Assembly (NCBI RefSeq): GCF_024297185.1
Contig: NZ_JANCTD010000003.1
Coordinates: 310,001-374,000 of the forward strand
Direction: 5' to 3'
Origin: Lewinella sp. JB7
GTDB lineage: Bacteria; Bacteroidota; Bacteroidia; Chitinophagales; Saprospiraceae
Length of the DNA stretch: 64,000 nucleotides
Part shown: positions 7,045 through 14,340 of the stretch, piece by piece
Position numbering within the stretch: position 1 is the stretch's first letter
How the letters are laid out: each line of letters starts with the position of its first letter
Notes under the pieces: model-generated
Databases searched by the model: none
What the model was told of the DNA's origin: nothing
What the model saw: only the letters and a program-made list of their open reading frames with translations
Made by a program: the position numbers and the translations under genes

Positions 7045-9888
7045 ATGAGGACTTGGGCGTTGCTGCTAGCCTTCTTTTTAGTAGGCCCCTCTTTATTCGC
7101 ACAAGAAGACTGCACCAATTCCATTGACGACGATGGCGACGGTTTGGTTGATCTGAACGATAAAGACGATTGCAGCTGCGCTCTCTCTTCCGACGTTATT
7201 TCCTTATTGCCCAATCCCTCGTTGGAACACTTCAACGGCGATCAGTCCGGCTGTACTTCCGTGCAGCCCGGTGGTCTCCCCGACGCGGTGAACCAGGCCA
7301 ACTGCCTGACCGGTTGGCAACGGGTTTCTCTGGGGACCACCGATTCCTGGAATGCCTTTACCCTCCCCGGTGCCGGACCTTACTTCCCGGCCCAACTTCC
7401 CCTGCCCCTCCCCAGCGGGACGGGCGTAAGCGGGTTCTGGGTAGGCATCAAGGACGCGCCCAACCGGAACTTCGTGAACGGCAACGGCTCCACGACCGAA
7501 CAGTACCGGGAGTACCTCGCCGCCTGCCTGGTTGACGGCCAACGGATGCAAACCGGCCAGGCTTACCGCCTGACCTTCTCGCTCGGCTTTATGGAACCGC
7601 AGGTAGCCGTAGAGGACAGCAGCTCCATTGATATTCAGTCGCCCGGCCCCATCGAACTCAGCATCTACGGCGTGCGCGAATGCGGACAACTGAACTTCGG
7701 GGAGTTTTATTCCTGCCCCGAGGAAGCCGGCGCGGCCGGTTACGAACTGATCACCAACATTACCCTTGACGGTAGCCCCGGCAGCTGGACCGCCGCTCAG
7801 GCCGATTTTATCGCCCGGGGCTCTTACGCCGGTTTTGCCATTGGCGGCTCCTGCGCTCCCGACCACGAACGCCCCAACGGCGGACTCTACCGCAACTACT
7901 ACTTCATCGATAACCTGATCCTGAACACCCCCGATGCCTTCACCCAACCGGTCGCCGGACCGGTGCAGGTAGACGGATTGACCGTGTGTGACGAACAAAT
8001 CACCCTGACGGGAAAAGCCACCCCCGGGGCCACCTATCAGTGGTACCGCAACGGTATCGCAATGGTCGGCCAGACCGGCCGCGTGCTTACCCTGCGGGGT
8101 GGGCCGTCGGTCGACGGGCGTTACGCACTGCGGGTGTCCACCCCCCTGGGCTGTGCCGTGACCGACGAAGTGAACGTACAGCGTCCCGTGATCTCCGATC
8201 TATTCGCCGATACGGTAGCCATCTGCAATCCCGGTGATACCGTCGTAGTGTATCCCCGCCGCACGAGTGGAGCGAGTTTCCGCTGGAGCGACGGCAGCAC
8301 GGGCGGTAGCCTGGCGGTATCCGAACCGGGTACTTACTCCGTCACCATCACCGAGGCCTGTATCGAACATACGGAATCCTTTACGGCCGCCATCGATCCG
8401 CCCTTCACTTACGAGATCACGACCACCCCCGCTAATCCCTGTCCCGGCGATACCGTTACCGTCCGGGTTTCCTCCAATTCCTACGCGCCGTCGGTATACT
8501 TCCGCTCCCTTCCGGATGAGCGGATGTTACGGGCCGACCGGGGATCCGTGCAGGTGATCGCCGGAGAAACCGATGCCCTCCTGGCCTTCGTCGGTAACAA
8601 GTGCGGGCTGTCCATGGACACCGTTTACCTGTCCACCGCCGACATCTTCACCGTCCGGGACGTCGCGATCAACCACCTCGTCTGCGGAGAAGGTAGCGGC
8701 CGCATCTCGGTCACCGTCGCGGACGACGACGCCGTGAGTTACGAATGGACGGACGCCGCCGGCCAACCGATCGGCGACGATGCCCCCGTACTCGAAGTCA
8801 CGGAAGCCGGCACCTACACGCTTACCCTCATGGATGGTGTCAGGTGCCCACGCACGTACACCTATACCGTAGAAAATGAGACCACCTTTGCCGCGACCTT
8901 CTCCGTCGATCAGGGAGGGTGCGGTATCGGCGGCGGCATTACTACTACGAAGCTCACCGGTCAATCTCCCTACTCGTTCCGGTGGTTCCGTGACGGAGCT
9001 CCCCTGGCGGGCACGGATGACCGCCGGGCCCTCACCAAGCTATACGAGGGCGATTACCGGGTACGTATTACGGATGCGACCGGATGTACGATCACTTACG
9101 ACTTTGCCCTGCGGGGCTCTCCCCCACTCCGGGCAAGTGCCGCTTCCACCCCGCTTGCCTGCGGCATGCCCTACAGCGGCTCCATCACGGTCTCGGCCGA
9201 AGGTGGCGTGCCTCCCTACACCTACCGCCTGAACGCTACCCGGGAGCAAACTTTTCCAGCCTTCGAAGGCCTCCCGGCCGGAACGTACCGGATCGCGGTG
9301 ATCGACTCCCGCGGTTGCGCTTTCCCCCTGGAGCCCATCGTGTTCCGGGAGCCTACGCCCACCGCGATCGAGTTGGTCAATTCCCGTGCTATTCACCTGG
9401 GAGATACGGTTGTCCTGAACGTCGGAACCCGGGAGGCCCCCGGAGCTTCCGGTACCTTTGAGTGGACGCCGGCCCGGGGACTCAGCTGTACCGACTGCGC
9501 CGCTCCCGCGGCCGCGCCCGCCGTCACGACCGAGTACACGGTCACCTACACCAACGCGGACAACTGCAGTACGAGCGAACGCATCGTGGTCAACGTGAAC
9601 CAGTTGCCCCGCATTTACGCCCCTACGGCCTTCAGCCCGAACGGGGATGACGTCAACGACGTGTTCCGGGTACACCGGGGCGGCAGCGTGGTTTCCGTGA
9701 CCGACCTGCGCATCTTCGACCGCTGGGGTGAGCTCATCTGGGTGCAGGACAGCGAGGAGGATCCGGGCTGGGACGGCACCTTCCGGGGCAAACCCCTGTC
9801 CGGAGCCGTATTTGCTTACGTAGGCACGGTTCTTCTCCGCAACGGTATGACGGTTCCCTTCAAGGGATCGGTGACGCTGATCAACTAG
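7045..9888 (+). CDS. Large secreted T9SS cargo protein with CHU_C sorting domain (copy 2)
   Basis: About 947 residues from the ATG at 7045; an in-frame GTG at 7018 would add nine residues but makes a poorer signal peptide. Same architecture as copy 1: signal peptide ending SLFAQ, SIDDDGDGLVDLND, a jelly-roll-like region with SLGTTDSWNAF and GLYRNYYFID, Ig-like part with QWYRNG, SprB-like repeats (GGVPPYTYRL), and a C-terminal T9SS type B domain starting at RIYAPTAFSPNGDDVND. The N-terminal ~330 residues are far more alike between copies than the middle, as expected for a conserved binding domain on a variable stalk. The 3' end overlaps the end of uxuA on the other strand by 8 bases. Confidence 0.85.
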   Translation: MRTWALLLAFFLVGPSLFAQEDCTNSIDDDGDGLVDLNDKDDCSCALSSDVISLLPNPSLEHFNGDQSGCTSVQPGGLPDAVNQANCLTGWQRVSLGTTDSWNAFTLPGAGPYFPAQLPLPLPSGTGVSGFWVGIKDAPNRNFVNGNGSTTEQYREYLAACLVDGQRMQTGQAYRLTFSLGFMEPQVAVEDSSSIDIQSPGPIELSIYGVRECGQLNFGEFYSCPEEAGAAGYELITNITLDGSPGSWTAAQADFIARGSYAGFAIGGSCAPDHERPNGGLYRNYYFIDNLILNTPDAFTQPVAGPVQVDGLTVCDEQITLTGKATPGATYQWYRNGIAMVGQTGRVLTLRGGPSVDGRYALRVSTPLGCAVTDEVNVQRPVISDLFADTVAICNPGDTVVVYPRRTSGASFRWSDGSTGGSLAVSEPGTYSVTITEACIEHTESFTAAIDPPFTYEITTTPANPCPGDTVTVRVSSNSYAPSVYFRSLPDERMLRADRGSVQVIAGETDALLAFVGNKCGLSMDTVYLSTADIFTVRDVAINHLVCGEGSGRISVTVADDDAVSYEWTDAAGQPIGDDAPVLEVTEAGTYTLTLMDGVRCPRTYTYTVENETTFAATFSVDQGGCGIGGGITTTKLTGQSPYSFRWFRDGAPLAGTDDRRALTKLYEGDYRVRITDATGCTITYDFALRGSPPLRASAASTPLACGMPYSGSITVSAEGGVPPYTYRLNATREQTFPAFEGLPAGTYRIAVIDSRGCAFPLEPIVFREPTPTAIELVNSRAIHLGDTVVLNVGTREAPGASGTFEWTPARGLSCTDCAAPAAAPAVTTEYTVTYTNADNCSTSERIVVNVNQLPRIYAPTAFSPNGDDVNDVFRVHRGGSVVSVTDLRIFDRWGELIWVQDSEEDPGWDGTFRGKPLSGAVFAYVGTVLLRNGMTVPFKGSVTLIN

Positions 9889-11014
9889 CCGATAGGCCGG
9901 TACGCAAACCTTCGAGTTCCGCCAGGCCCCGCATCCGTCCGTATAGGCTATAGCCCGGATTGGTGCGGCGCTTGCGGTCGTCGAAAATGGTAAATCCGTG
10001 GTCCGGGCGGTAGGGAATTTTTGCTCCCCGCTGCAACAACTCCCGGACGACGGCCGCCATGTCCACGTCTCCCTGCAGGTGACCGCTTTCCGTGAAGCTC
10101 TCGTGGAGATCGCGTTTAACGTTGCGCAAGTGAACGAAATTGATGCGATCTACGAACTCGCGGGCTATGGTAGGTAGGTCGTTGTCCGAACGGGCCCCCA
10201 GGGATCCGGTGCACAGACAGAGTCCGTTGGCCGGATCATCTACCATGGCAAGCAGCTCGCGCAGGTCATCGGCGGTGGAGACGATGCGCGGCAGGCCGAC
10301 GACGGGCCAGGGCGGATCGTCGGGGTGGATAGTCAGTTTAATGCCTTCGCGGGCGGCGGTGGGAACGACCCCCTCCAGAAAACGGCGTAGGTTGTCTTTG
10401 AAGGTAGCCCGGTTGAGGTGGCGGTAGGGCTCGATGGCATCCCGGAAGGTGGCCAGCGTAAAGCTCTCCTCCGACCCCGGAAGTCCCTTGAGCATGGTAG
10501 CACTTACCTCTTCGCGGTCGGCCGGCGACATTTCCTCGTAGTGGTCGGCGGCCAGCTCGACCACCTCGGCCGGATAATCCTCTGCCGCGTGTTCCCGGGC
10601 CAGGATGAATACATCGAAGGCGACGAGATCGAGTCCGTACAGGGCCACCGTCGTGCCTCCCGGAACGGGTACGGCCAGCCGGGTCCGCGTCCAGTCGAGG
10701 ACGGGCATGAAATTGTAGCAGACGGTCGTAATGCCCTCGGCGGCCAGATTCCTCAGGCACTGCCGGTAGTTTTCCATCAGTTGGGGGGCAGCCTCCGCGT
10801 TCTGTTTGATGCCCTCGTGAACGGGAACGCTTTCTACAACCGACCACGGCAGCGAGCCGAGTTCCTTCTTCCTTTGGCGAATCTCCGCCCGGTCCCAGAC
10901 CGCTCCGTTGTCTACGTGATGCAGTGCCGTCACCACGCCCTCTACGCCGAGGGCGGTCACTTCGTCGATGGTGATGGGATCATTGGGACCGTACCAGCGC
11001 CAGGTCGGATACAT
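9881..11014 (-). CDS. uxuA: Mannonate dehydratase
   Basis: 377 residues from the ATG at 11014; the frame is open further upstream, but UxuA proteins begin just before the conserved TWRWYGPNDP, which here follows Met-Tyr-Pro. Further family blocks: GVVTALHH, a Cys-Tyr-Asn-Phe-Met-Pro-Val-Leu-Asp-Trp segment, TIHPDDPP (metal-binding), CTGSLGAR, FVHLRNVK and YRPDHG near the C-terminus. UxuA dehydrates D-mannonate to 2-keto-3-deoxygluconate in hexuronate (glucuronate, alginate-type sugar acid) breakdown, using Fe/Mn in the cytoplasm. It lies 137 bases downstream of a Gfo/Idh/MocA oxidoreductase on the same strand, which could feed the same sugar-acid pathway. No other uxu/kdg gene is in view. Confidence 0.92.
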   Translation of the reverse strand: MYPTWRWYGPNDPITIDEVTALGVEGVVTALHHVDNGAVWDRAEIRQRKKELGSLPWSVVESVPVHEGIKQNAEAAPQLMENYRQCLRNLAAEGITTVCYNFMPVLDWTRTRLAVPVPGGTTVALYGLDLVAFDVFILAREHAAEDYPAEVVELAADHYEEMSPADREEVSATMLKGLPGSEESFTLATFRDAIEPYRHLNRATFKDNLRRFLEGVVPTAAREGIKLTIHPDDPPWPVVGLPRIVSTADDLRELLAMVDDPANGLCLCTGSLGARSDNDLPTIAREFVDRINFVHLRNVKRDLHESFTESGHLQGDVDMAAVVRELLQRGAKIPYRPDHGFTIFDDRKRRTNPGYSLYGRMRGLAELEGLRTGLSAS

Positions 11015-11151
11015 ATGCAAGAAGTTTAGGGTTTCAAATGTACACTTTGCCCGGCAGCTCTCCCTACGCGTTTCGCGGCTACTCCGACGGCCAGCCGGAA
11101 TCCGGCGGGGCCATCTGCCATCTTTGAACGTGTCCATCCATCCCCTTCCCC

Positions 11152-12294
11152 CTAGATCGTCACTTCCCGGCCGGTTTCGGCGCTCTCGATGATGGCGCGA
11201 ATAACGGCAATGTCCGCCTTGCCCATCGTTCCGGGAGCGAGGACTTCGGTGTCGTTGAGGATAGCCAGCGCGTCGTCGTCCATCTGAATGGACTGTTGAT
11301 TGGGCACGGGCGGGCCCAGAATTTTCCCGTCGCTCGTTTTACCCTTTACGCCCTGGTAGGGTTGCATGGGTTGCACCTCGTACCAGCCTTTCGCGGCCTC
11401 GATGTGCAGTTCGTTATAGTCTTCCACTACGCTGGTCTTGCCTTCGGCGGTCATGCCGTTGGCGTACCGGAGCGTATACGTGGTGGTGAGATCGACGCCG
11501 TTGGGTCGCTCCTGCCGCCGCTGCATGGCCTTTACCACGGCCGTGGGGGACATCTGCGTTCCGTAACGCAGGCCATTCACGGTGTACACTCCCATATCGT
11601 AGAGCGCCCCGCCGCCCATATCGCGTTGGCCACGCCAGTAATCGGCCGGGGGTGGGTTGCCCGCGTAGCCCGCGTAGGAATGGGCGGAGGTCAGATCCCC
11701 GTACACCTTATCCTTAGTGAGCTGAATGAGTTTGCGGGTATTGGGCTCGTGGAGCATGCGGTAGCCGATGCTGAGCTTGACGTTGGCCCGGTTGGCCGCA
11801 TCGATGATGTCCTGGCACTCTTCCGGCGTCATGGCCATCGGCTTTTCGCACCATACGTGCTTGCCGGTGGCGGCGGCCCGGACGGCAAAATCGCGGTGGG
11901 TCGCCGTGGGGGTGATTACGTAGATGACGTCGATGTCGTCATTGTCGGCGATACCTTCCATCGTGTCGTAGCTGTACACGTTCTCATCCCTGATTGCGTA
12001 CTTCCGTTGCCACTCGGGAATTTTGTCCGGGCTGCCCGTAATGATTCCCCGCAGTTCACAGTGCTGGGTGAGTTGCAGGGCGGGTGCGATCTGTCCGCGG
12101 GCGTAGCCGCCCAGTCCGAGAATGGCGACGCCTACCTTACGCTCTTCTCCCGGCGGCGGGGACGCGGGAGCCGGGCTTTCACCGGTGGAAGCCGTGTTGT
12201 TGCGCCCGCAGGCAATGAGCGTCGGGGCAAGCAGCAATGCGGATGCGGCCGCGGTAGATTGCCGCAGGAACCGGCGGCGGGTGGAAGTGGGCAT
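11152..12294 (-). CDS. Gfo/Idh/MocA oxidoreductase with Tat signal and lipobox
   Basis: 380 residues. The N-terminus has a twin-arginine motif TRRRFLRQ followed by a hydrophobic stretch and the lipobox-like LIAC-G (Cys29), so it is likely exported folded with its cofactor and lipid-anchored. Residues 55-175 form the NAD(P)-binding Rossmann fold with GLGGYARG, and CEKPMA is the conserved active-site lysine block. The C-terminal part (RDMGGGALYDMGVYTVN) is the typical GFO beta-sheet domain. The family oxidises or reduces sugars with tightly bound NADP; glucose-fructose oxidoreductase is the known exported example. Substrate unknown; the neighbouring uxuA suggests sugar-acid metabolism. Confidence 0.85.
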   Translation of the reverse strand: MPTSTRRRFLRQSTAAASALLLAPTLIACGRNNTASTGESPAPASPPPGEERKVGVAILGLGGYARGQIAPALQLTQHCELRGIITGSPDKIPEWQRKYAIRDENVYSYDTMEGIADNDDIDVIYVITPTATHRDFAVRAAATGKHVWCEKPMAMTPEECQDIIDAANRANVKLSIGYRMLHEPNTRKLIQLTKDKVYGDLTSAHSYAGYAGNPPPADYWRGQRDMGGGALYDMGVYTVNGLRYGTQMSPTAVVKAMQRRQERPNGVDLTTTYTLRYANGMTAEGKTSVVEDYNELHIEAAKGWYEVQPMQPYQGVKGKTSDGKILGPPVPNQQSIQMDDDALAILNDTEVLAPGTMGKADIAVIRAIIESAETGREVTI

Positions 12295-12340
12295 GTCTCA
12301 GGTGTAGGTTTGGTGATTCCGTAAGTCGGTTTCCGCTTGT

Positions 12341-12535
12341 TTAGTTCGCCTTCCTCCCCCGCTGACGCACCAACAGGGCTAAGCCCAGGCACGCGGCAAT
12401 CAGGAGAATGTTCAGCAGAACGGGCATATCTCCACCGTAGACTCCGTACTTCAAGCCGAAGTAGCTGGCGAAGTAGACGGCCGTCATGAGGAGGAAAAGG
12501 CCCGGACCGGGCTTGTCTTTGCGGAGCGGTTCCAT
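12341..12535 (-). CDS. Small two-helix membrane protein of unknown function
   Basis: 64 residues from the ATG at 12535 (MEPLRKDK); the frame is open further upstream, but that extension runs into a transcription terminator and is not credible. Two hydrophobic segments, about residues 13-28 and 34-53, with a Lys/Arg-rich C-terminus (RQRGRK), suggest a small inner-membrane protein. A poor -7 box (TATCTTGC) lies about ten bases before the ATG. I recognise no family. It ends 46 bases before the Gfo/Idh/MocA gene and may be its first operon partner. Confidence 0.55.
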   Translation of the reverse strand: MEPLRKDKPGPGLFLLMTAVYFASYFGLKYGVYGGDMPVLLNILLIAACLGLALLVRQRGRKAN

Positions 12536-12563
12536 GACGGCAAGATAAGGGGCGGGATGCCGC

Positions 12564-12597
12564 AAAAAAAAGAGACCCGGGCGCAATTGCCCGGGTC
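12564..12597 (-). terminator. Strong intrinsic terminator, minus strand
   Basis: A perfect 9-bp GC stem (GACCCGGGC / GCCCGGGTC, six-base loop) is followed on the minus strand by eight U. It lies only about 28 bases before the start of the small membrane protein gene and 281 bases beyond the end of the helix-turn-helix gene, so it ends a transcript from the right. Confidence 0.88.
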
Positions 12598-12770
12598 CTT
12601 GTTATACGACTGTGTTGTCCACAGCGTCTCTCATGAAAAATAAACCTACTCTTTATATCAACTTGCAAGCAAGTCGATTTTATGGCGCTAAGATAGCGCA
12701 CATTTATTCAACGTTAAGTGGCCATTAATGCAATTTTATGCATACAGGCTTATCGAATATTAATAATTCC
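12598..12770 (-). ncRNA. Candidate structured RNA upstream of the terminator
   Basis: No credible ORF. This stretch holds a chain of short perfect or near-perfect hairpins: ACG-CTGTG / CACAG-(T)-CGT in 12602-12626, ACTTGC-AA-GCAAGT at 12661-12674, GCGCTA-AGA-TAGCGC at 12685-12699, and ATGCA/TGCAT around 12727-12742, then the strong minus-strand terminator. It could be a separate small RNA or just the 3' untranslated region of the helix-turn-helix gene. A 10-codon ORF sits just before the terminator, but nothing supports its translation. Confidence 0.3.
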
Positions 12771-12878
12771 GGCTAGCCACCGAAACTATACGTGATAAGT
12801 TACGTGGTTTTACCCGAATTTGTTCGAATACGGGTATGATTTACGAAATTTTAACATGTTTTCACACCTTCACCCCCC
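12771..12878. other. AT-rich spacer with an inverted repeat
   Basis: Non-coding DNA after the helix-turn-helix gene. It holds the inverted repeat TACCCG...CGGGTA at 12811-12836, with a further ATT/AAT pairing inside, and two direct copies of TACGTG. No T-run follows the repeat. Together with 12598-12770 this makes a gene-free stretch of about 280 bases. Confidence 0.5.
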
Positions 12879-13901
12879 CTAAAACACCTGCTGGCTGATC
12901 ATTATCCGCTCGCGGTGTTGTTTAATTTGGCTGCGGAGGTAGCCGAAGTACTGGGCGGCGTACTTCCCGGCTTCCGAATGCAGGGCGCTGCCGTGTTCGA
13001 TCAGGTTATCGAACCACTGCCGGGCTTCGTTGTACAGCTCCGGATCGGACGTCGCGATGTAGTTGGGAGTGACCAGCGTAGTGAACAAGTAGGAGCGGAC
13101 TTCCGAGTTCACTAGAATGATATTATTGGTGTTCGATAGCTCGTTGTGGTACACGCGGAAGGCCGGGCTGTCGTCCGTGGGAGTTTCCCCCAGCGGAAAA
13201 CGCTTGCCGGTACGCACCATTTGCTCCAGGTGATCGACGATGGTGAAGAGTTCATCGAAGAGTTGGTAGAGGTGTTCGGTGTTTTCGAACCGGCCTACCT
13301 GCGCCAGGTAGTTGATCTGCCGGAGCGTCACGTCCAGGATACCGACCGACCACAGTTCCCGGGCCGGGACGGTGTAGTGCCCCCGGATCACCTGATGAAC
13401 GATGTCGTGGAGTGGGGGGCTGATGAGGTCGGGCGAGAAGTTGCGGTGCTTCCACTTCTTGAGGTTCCAGGTCGTGATGCCGTACATGAATATCTTGAAG
13501 CTTCGCAGCATCGGCGTTGACATTTCGTAGTACATCGGCAGTTCGGGAGTGGCCAGATCGGCCCGTGCTCCCGGCAACTTCTTCATTTCGTTCAACCCCT
13601 TCATCAGCTGGATGAAGTGATCGAACTCATTCTTTACGAAGTTCCGGCTCTCCGGATACCGCAGCGTCGGTACGCGATCCTTCCGTAGGTGTCCGCTCTC
13701 CGTCTGCACTTTGAATACATCGGCCAGCAACATCAGCTCGTCGGCGGTCAGGGCGGTATCACCCCGCAACCGGCGGTAAACGGCATCGCGTCCAACGTGC
13801 AGGACCTTCGCGACTTCCTGTACCAACTGGCTGCGCGAGGCAAATTGTCGACTCAAGCGGTCAAAGAATATCTGTTGGTAGCTGTTGCTTGCCTGATTCA
13901 T
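12879..13901 (-). CDS. Helix-turn-helix protein of unknown regulon
   Basis: 340 residues. The N-terminal ~65 residues form a Cro/C1-like helix-turn-helix: a block ending LHVGRDAVYRRLRGD (about residues 33-48) followed by LTADELMLLADVF. The remaining ~270 residues are helical, with no signal peptide, no membrane segment and no enzyme motif I know; they could sense a ligand or mediate dimerisation. It is divergent from the DnaE-type polymerase gene across a 439-base region that contains a perfect 25-base palindrome, a plausible binding site for this protein. Similar HTH-plus-helical proteins are frequent orphans in Saprospiraceae-type genomes, as far as I recall. Confidence 0.7.
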   Translation of the reverse strand: MNQASNSYQQIFFDRLSRQFASRSQLVQEVAKVLHVGRDAVYRRLRGDTALTADELMLLADVFKVQTESGHLRKDRVPTLRYPESRNFVKNEFDHFIQLMKGLNEMKKLPGARADLATPELPMYYEMSTPMLRSFKIFMYGITTWNLKKWKHRNFSPDLISPPLHDIVHQVIRGHYTVPARELWSVGILDVTLRQINYLAQVGRFENTEHLYQLFDELFTIVDHLEQMVRTGKRFPLGETPTDDSPAFRVYHNELSNTNNIILVNSEVRSYLFTTLVTPNYIATSDPELYNEARQWFDNLIEHGSALHSEAGKYAAQYFGYLRSQIKQHRERIMISQQVF

Positions 13902-14340
13902 ACCCGTATTTTGTTCTGTAGTGTCTCGCTACCTAGATATAACCTTAAGATTATCCCAATATAAACAATTGCAATAATCAGCCACGCCCTACGGCACGCA
14001 ATAACGTGCGGACGACGACCCGGTAACGGACAATAAACTACTACCTAAATTGTTTTTTAATTATTTTTAAAACAAATTATTTGTTTTAAAGTTAGACGAC
14101 ACGCTACCTTGCGGGTGAAAACGTGTAGGTACATACGCTTCCGGGGCGCGTTCGGTTTGCGTGTACTTGCGGTTTTTGCTCGCTATCCCCCGTTTTTGTT
14201 TGCTTTTTCAGTTTAGTTAATACTCACGAAACATGTACTTCACCCATTCCCGGGGTACGGTGGCACGCTCAGCCACCCACTACCCCGCCCTGCCCTCCCG
14301 TGTCTGTTCCCCCGCATCAGTCGTTCGCAACTGATCATTC
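13902..14340. promoter_or_regulatory. 439-base divergent control region between HTH gene and dnaE-type gene
   Basis: Gene-free. The middle (about 14040-14090) is extremely AT-rich and contains a perfect palindrome, listed separately. To its right are three related short sequences: GTGTAGGTACATACG near 14123, GTGTACTTGC at 14161-14170 and ACATGTACTT at 14231-14240, all built around TGTAC or its near variants. These could be operators for damage-regulated expression of the polymerase, but no Bacteroidota SOS box is established enough to name them. Confidence 0.45.
14066..14090. promoter_or_regulatory. Perfect 25-base AT-rich palindrome, candidate operator
   Basis: TTTAAAACAAA and TTTGTTTTAAA are exact reverse complements around a 3-base TTA spacer. 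With almost no GC it is a poor terminator; its place between a helix-turn-helix gene and a divergent gene favours a dimer-binding operator. Confidence 0.5.

Noticed and set aside
12598-12640. Ten-codon leader peptide ahead of the terminator near 12564
   Set aside because: Too short to judge, no run of one regulatory amino acid, and no ribosome-binding support; kept only as part of the RNA candidate.
12598-12878. 6S RNA, SRP RNA, RNase P RNA or tmRNA in the hairpin-rich region
   Set aside because: None of their conserved sequence blocks is visible, and there is no tag-like reading frame or CCA end.
14123-14240. Calling the TGTAC-type repeats a LexA/SOS box
   Set aside because: Only three loosely similar copies are seen, and no Bacteroidota consensus is known to me well enough to assign them.
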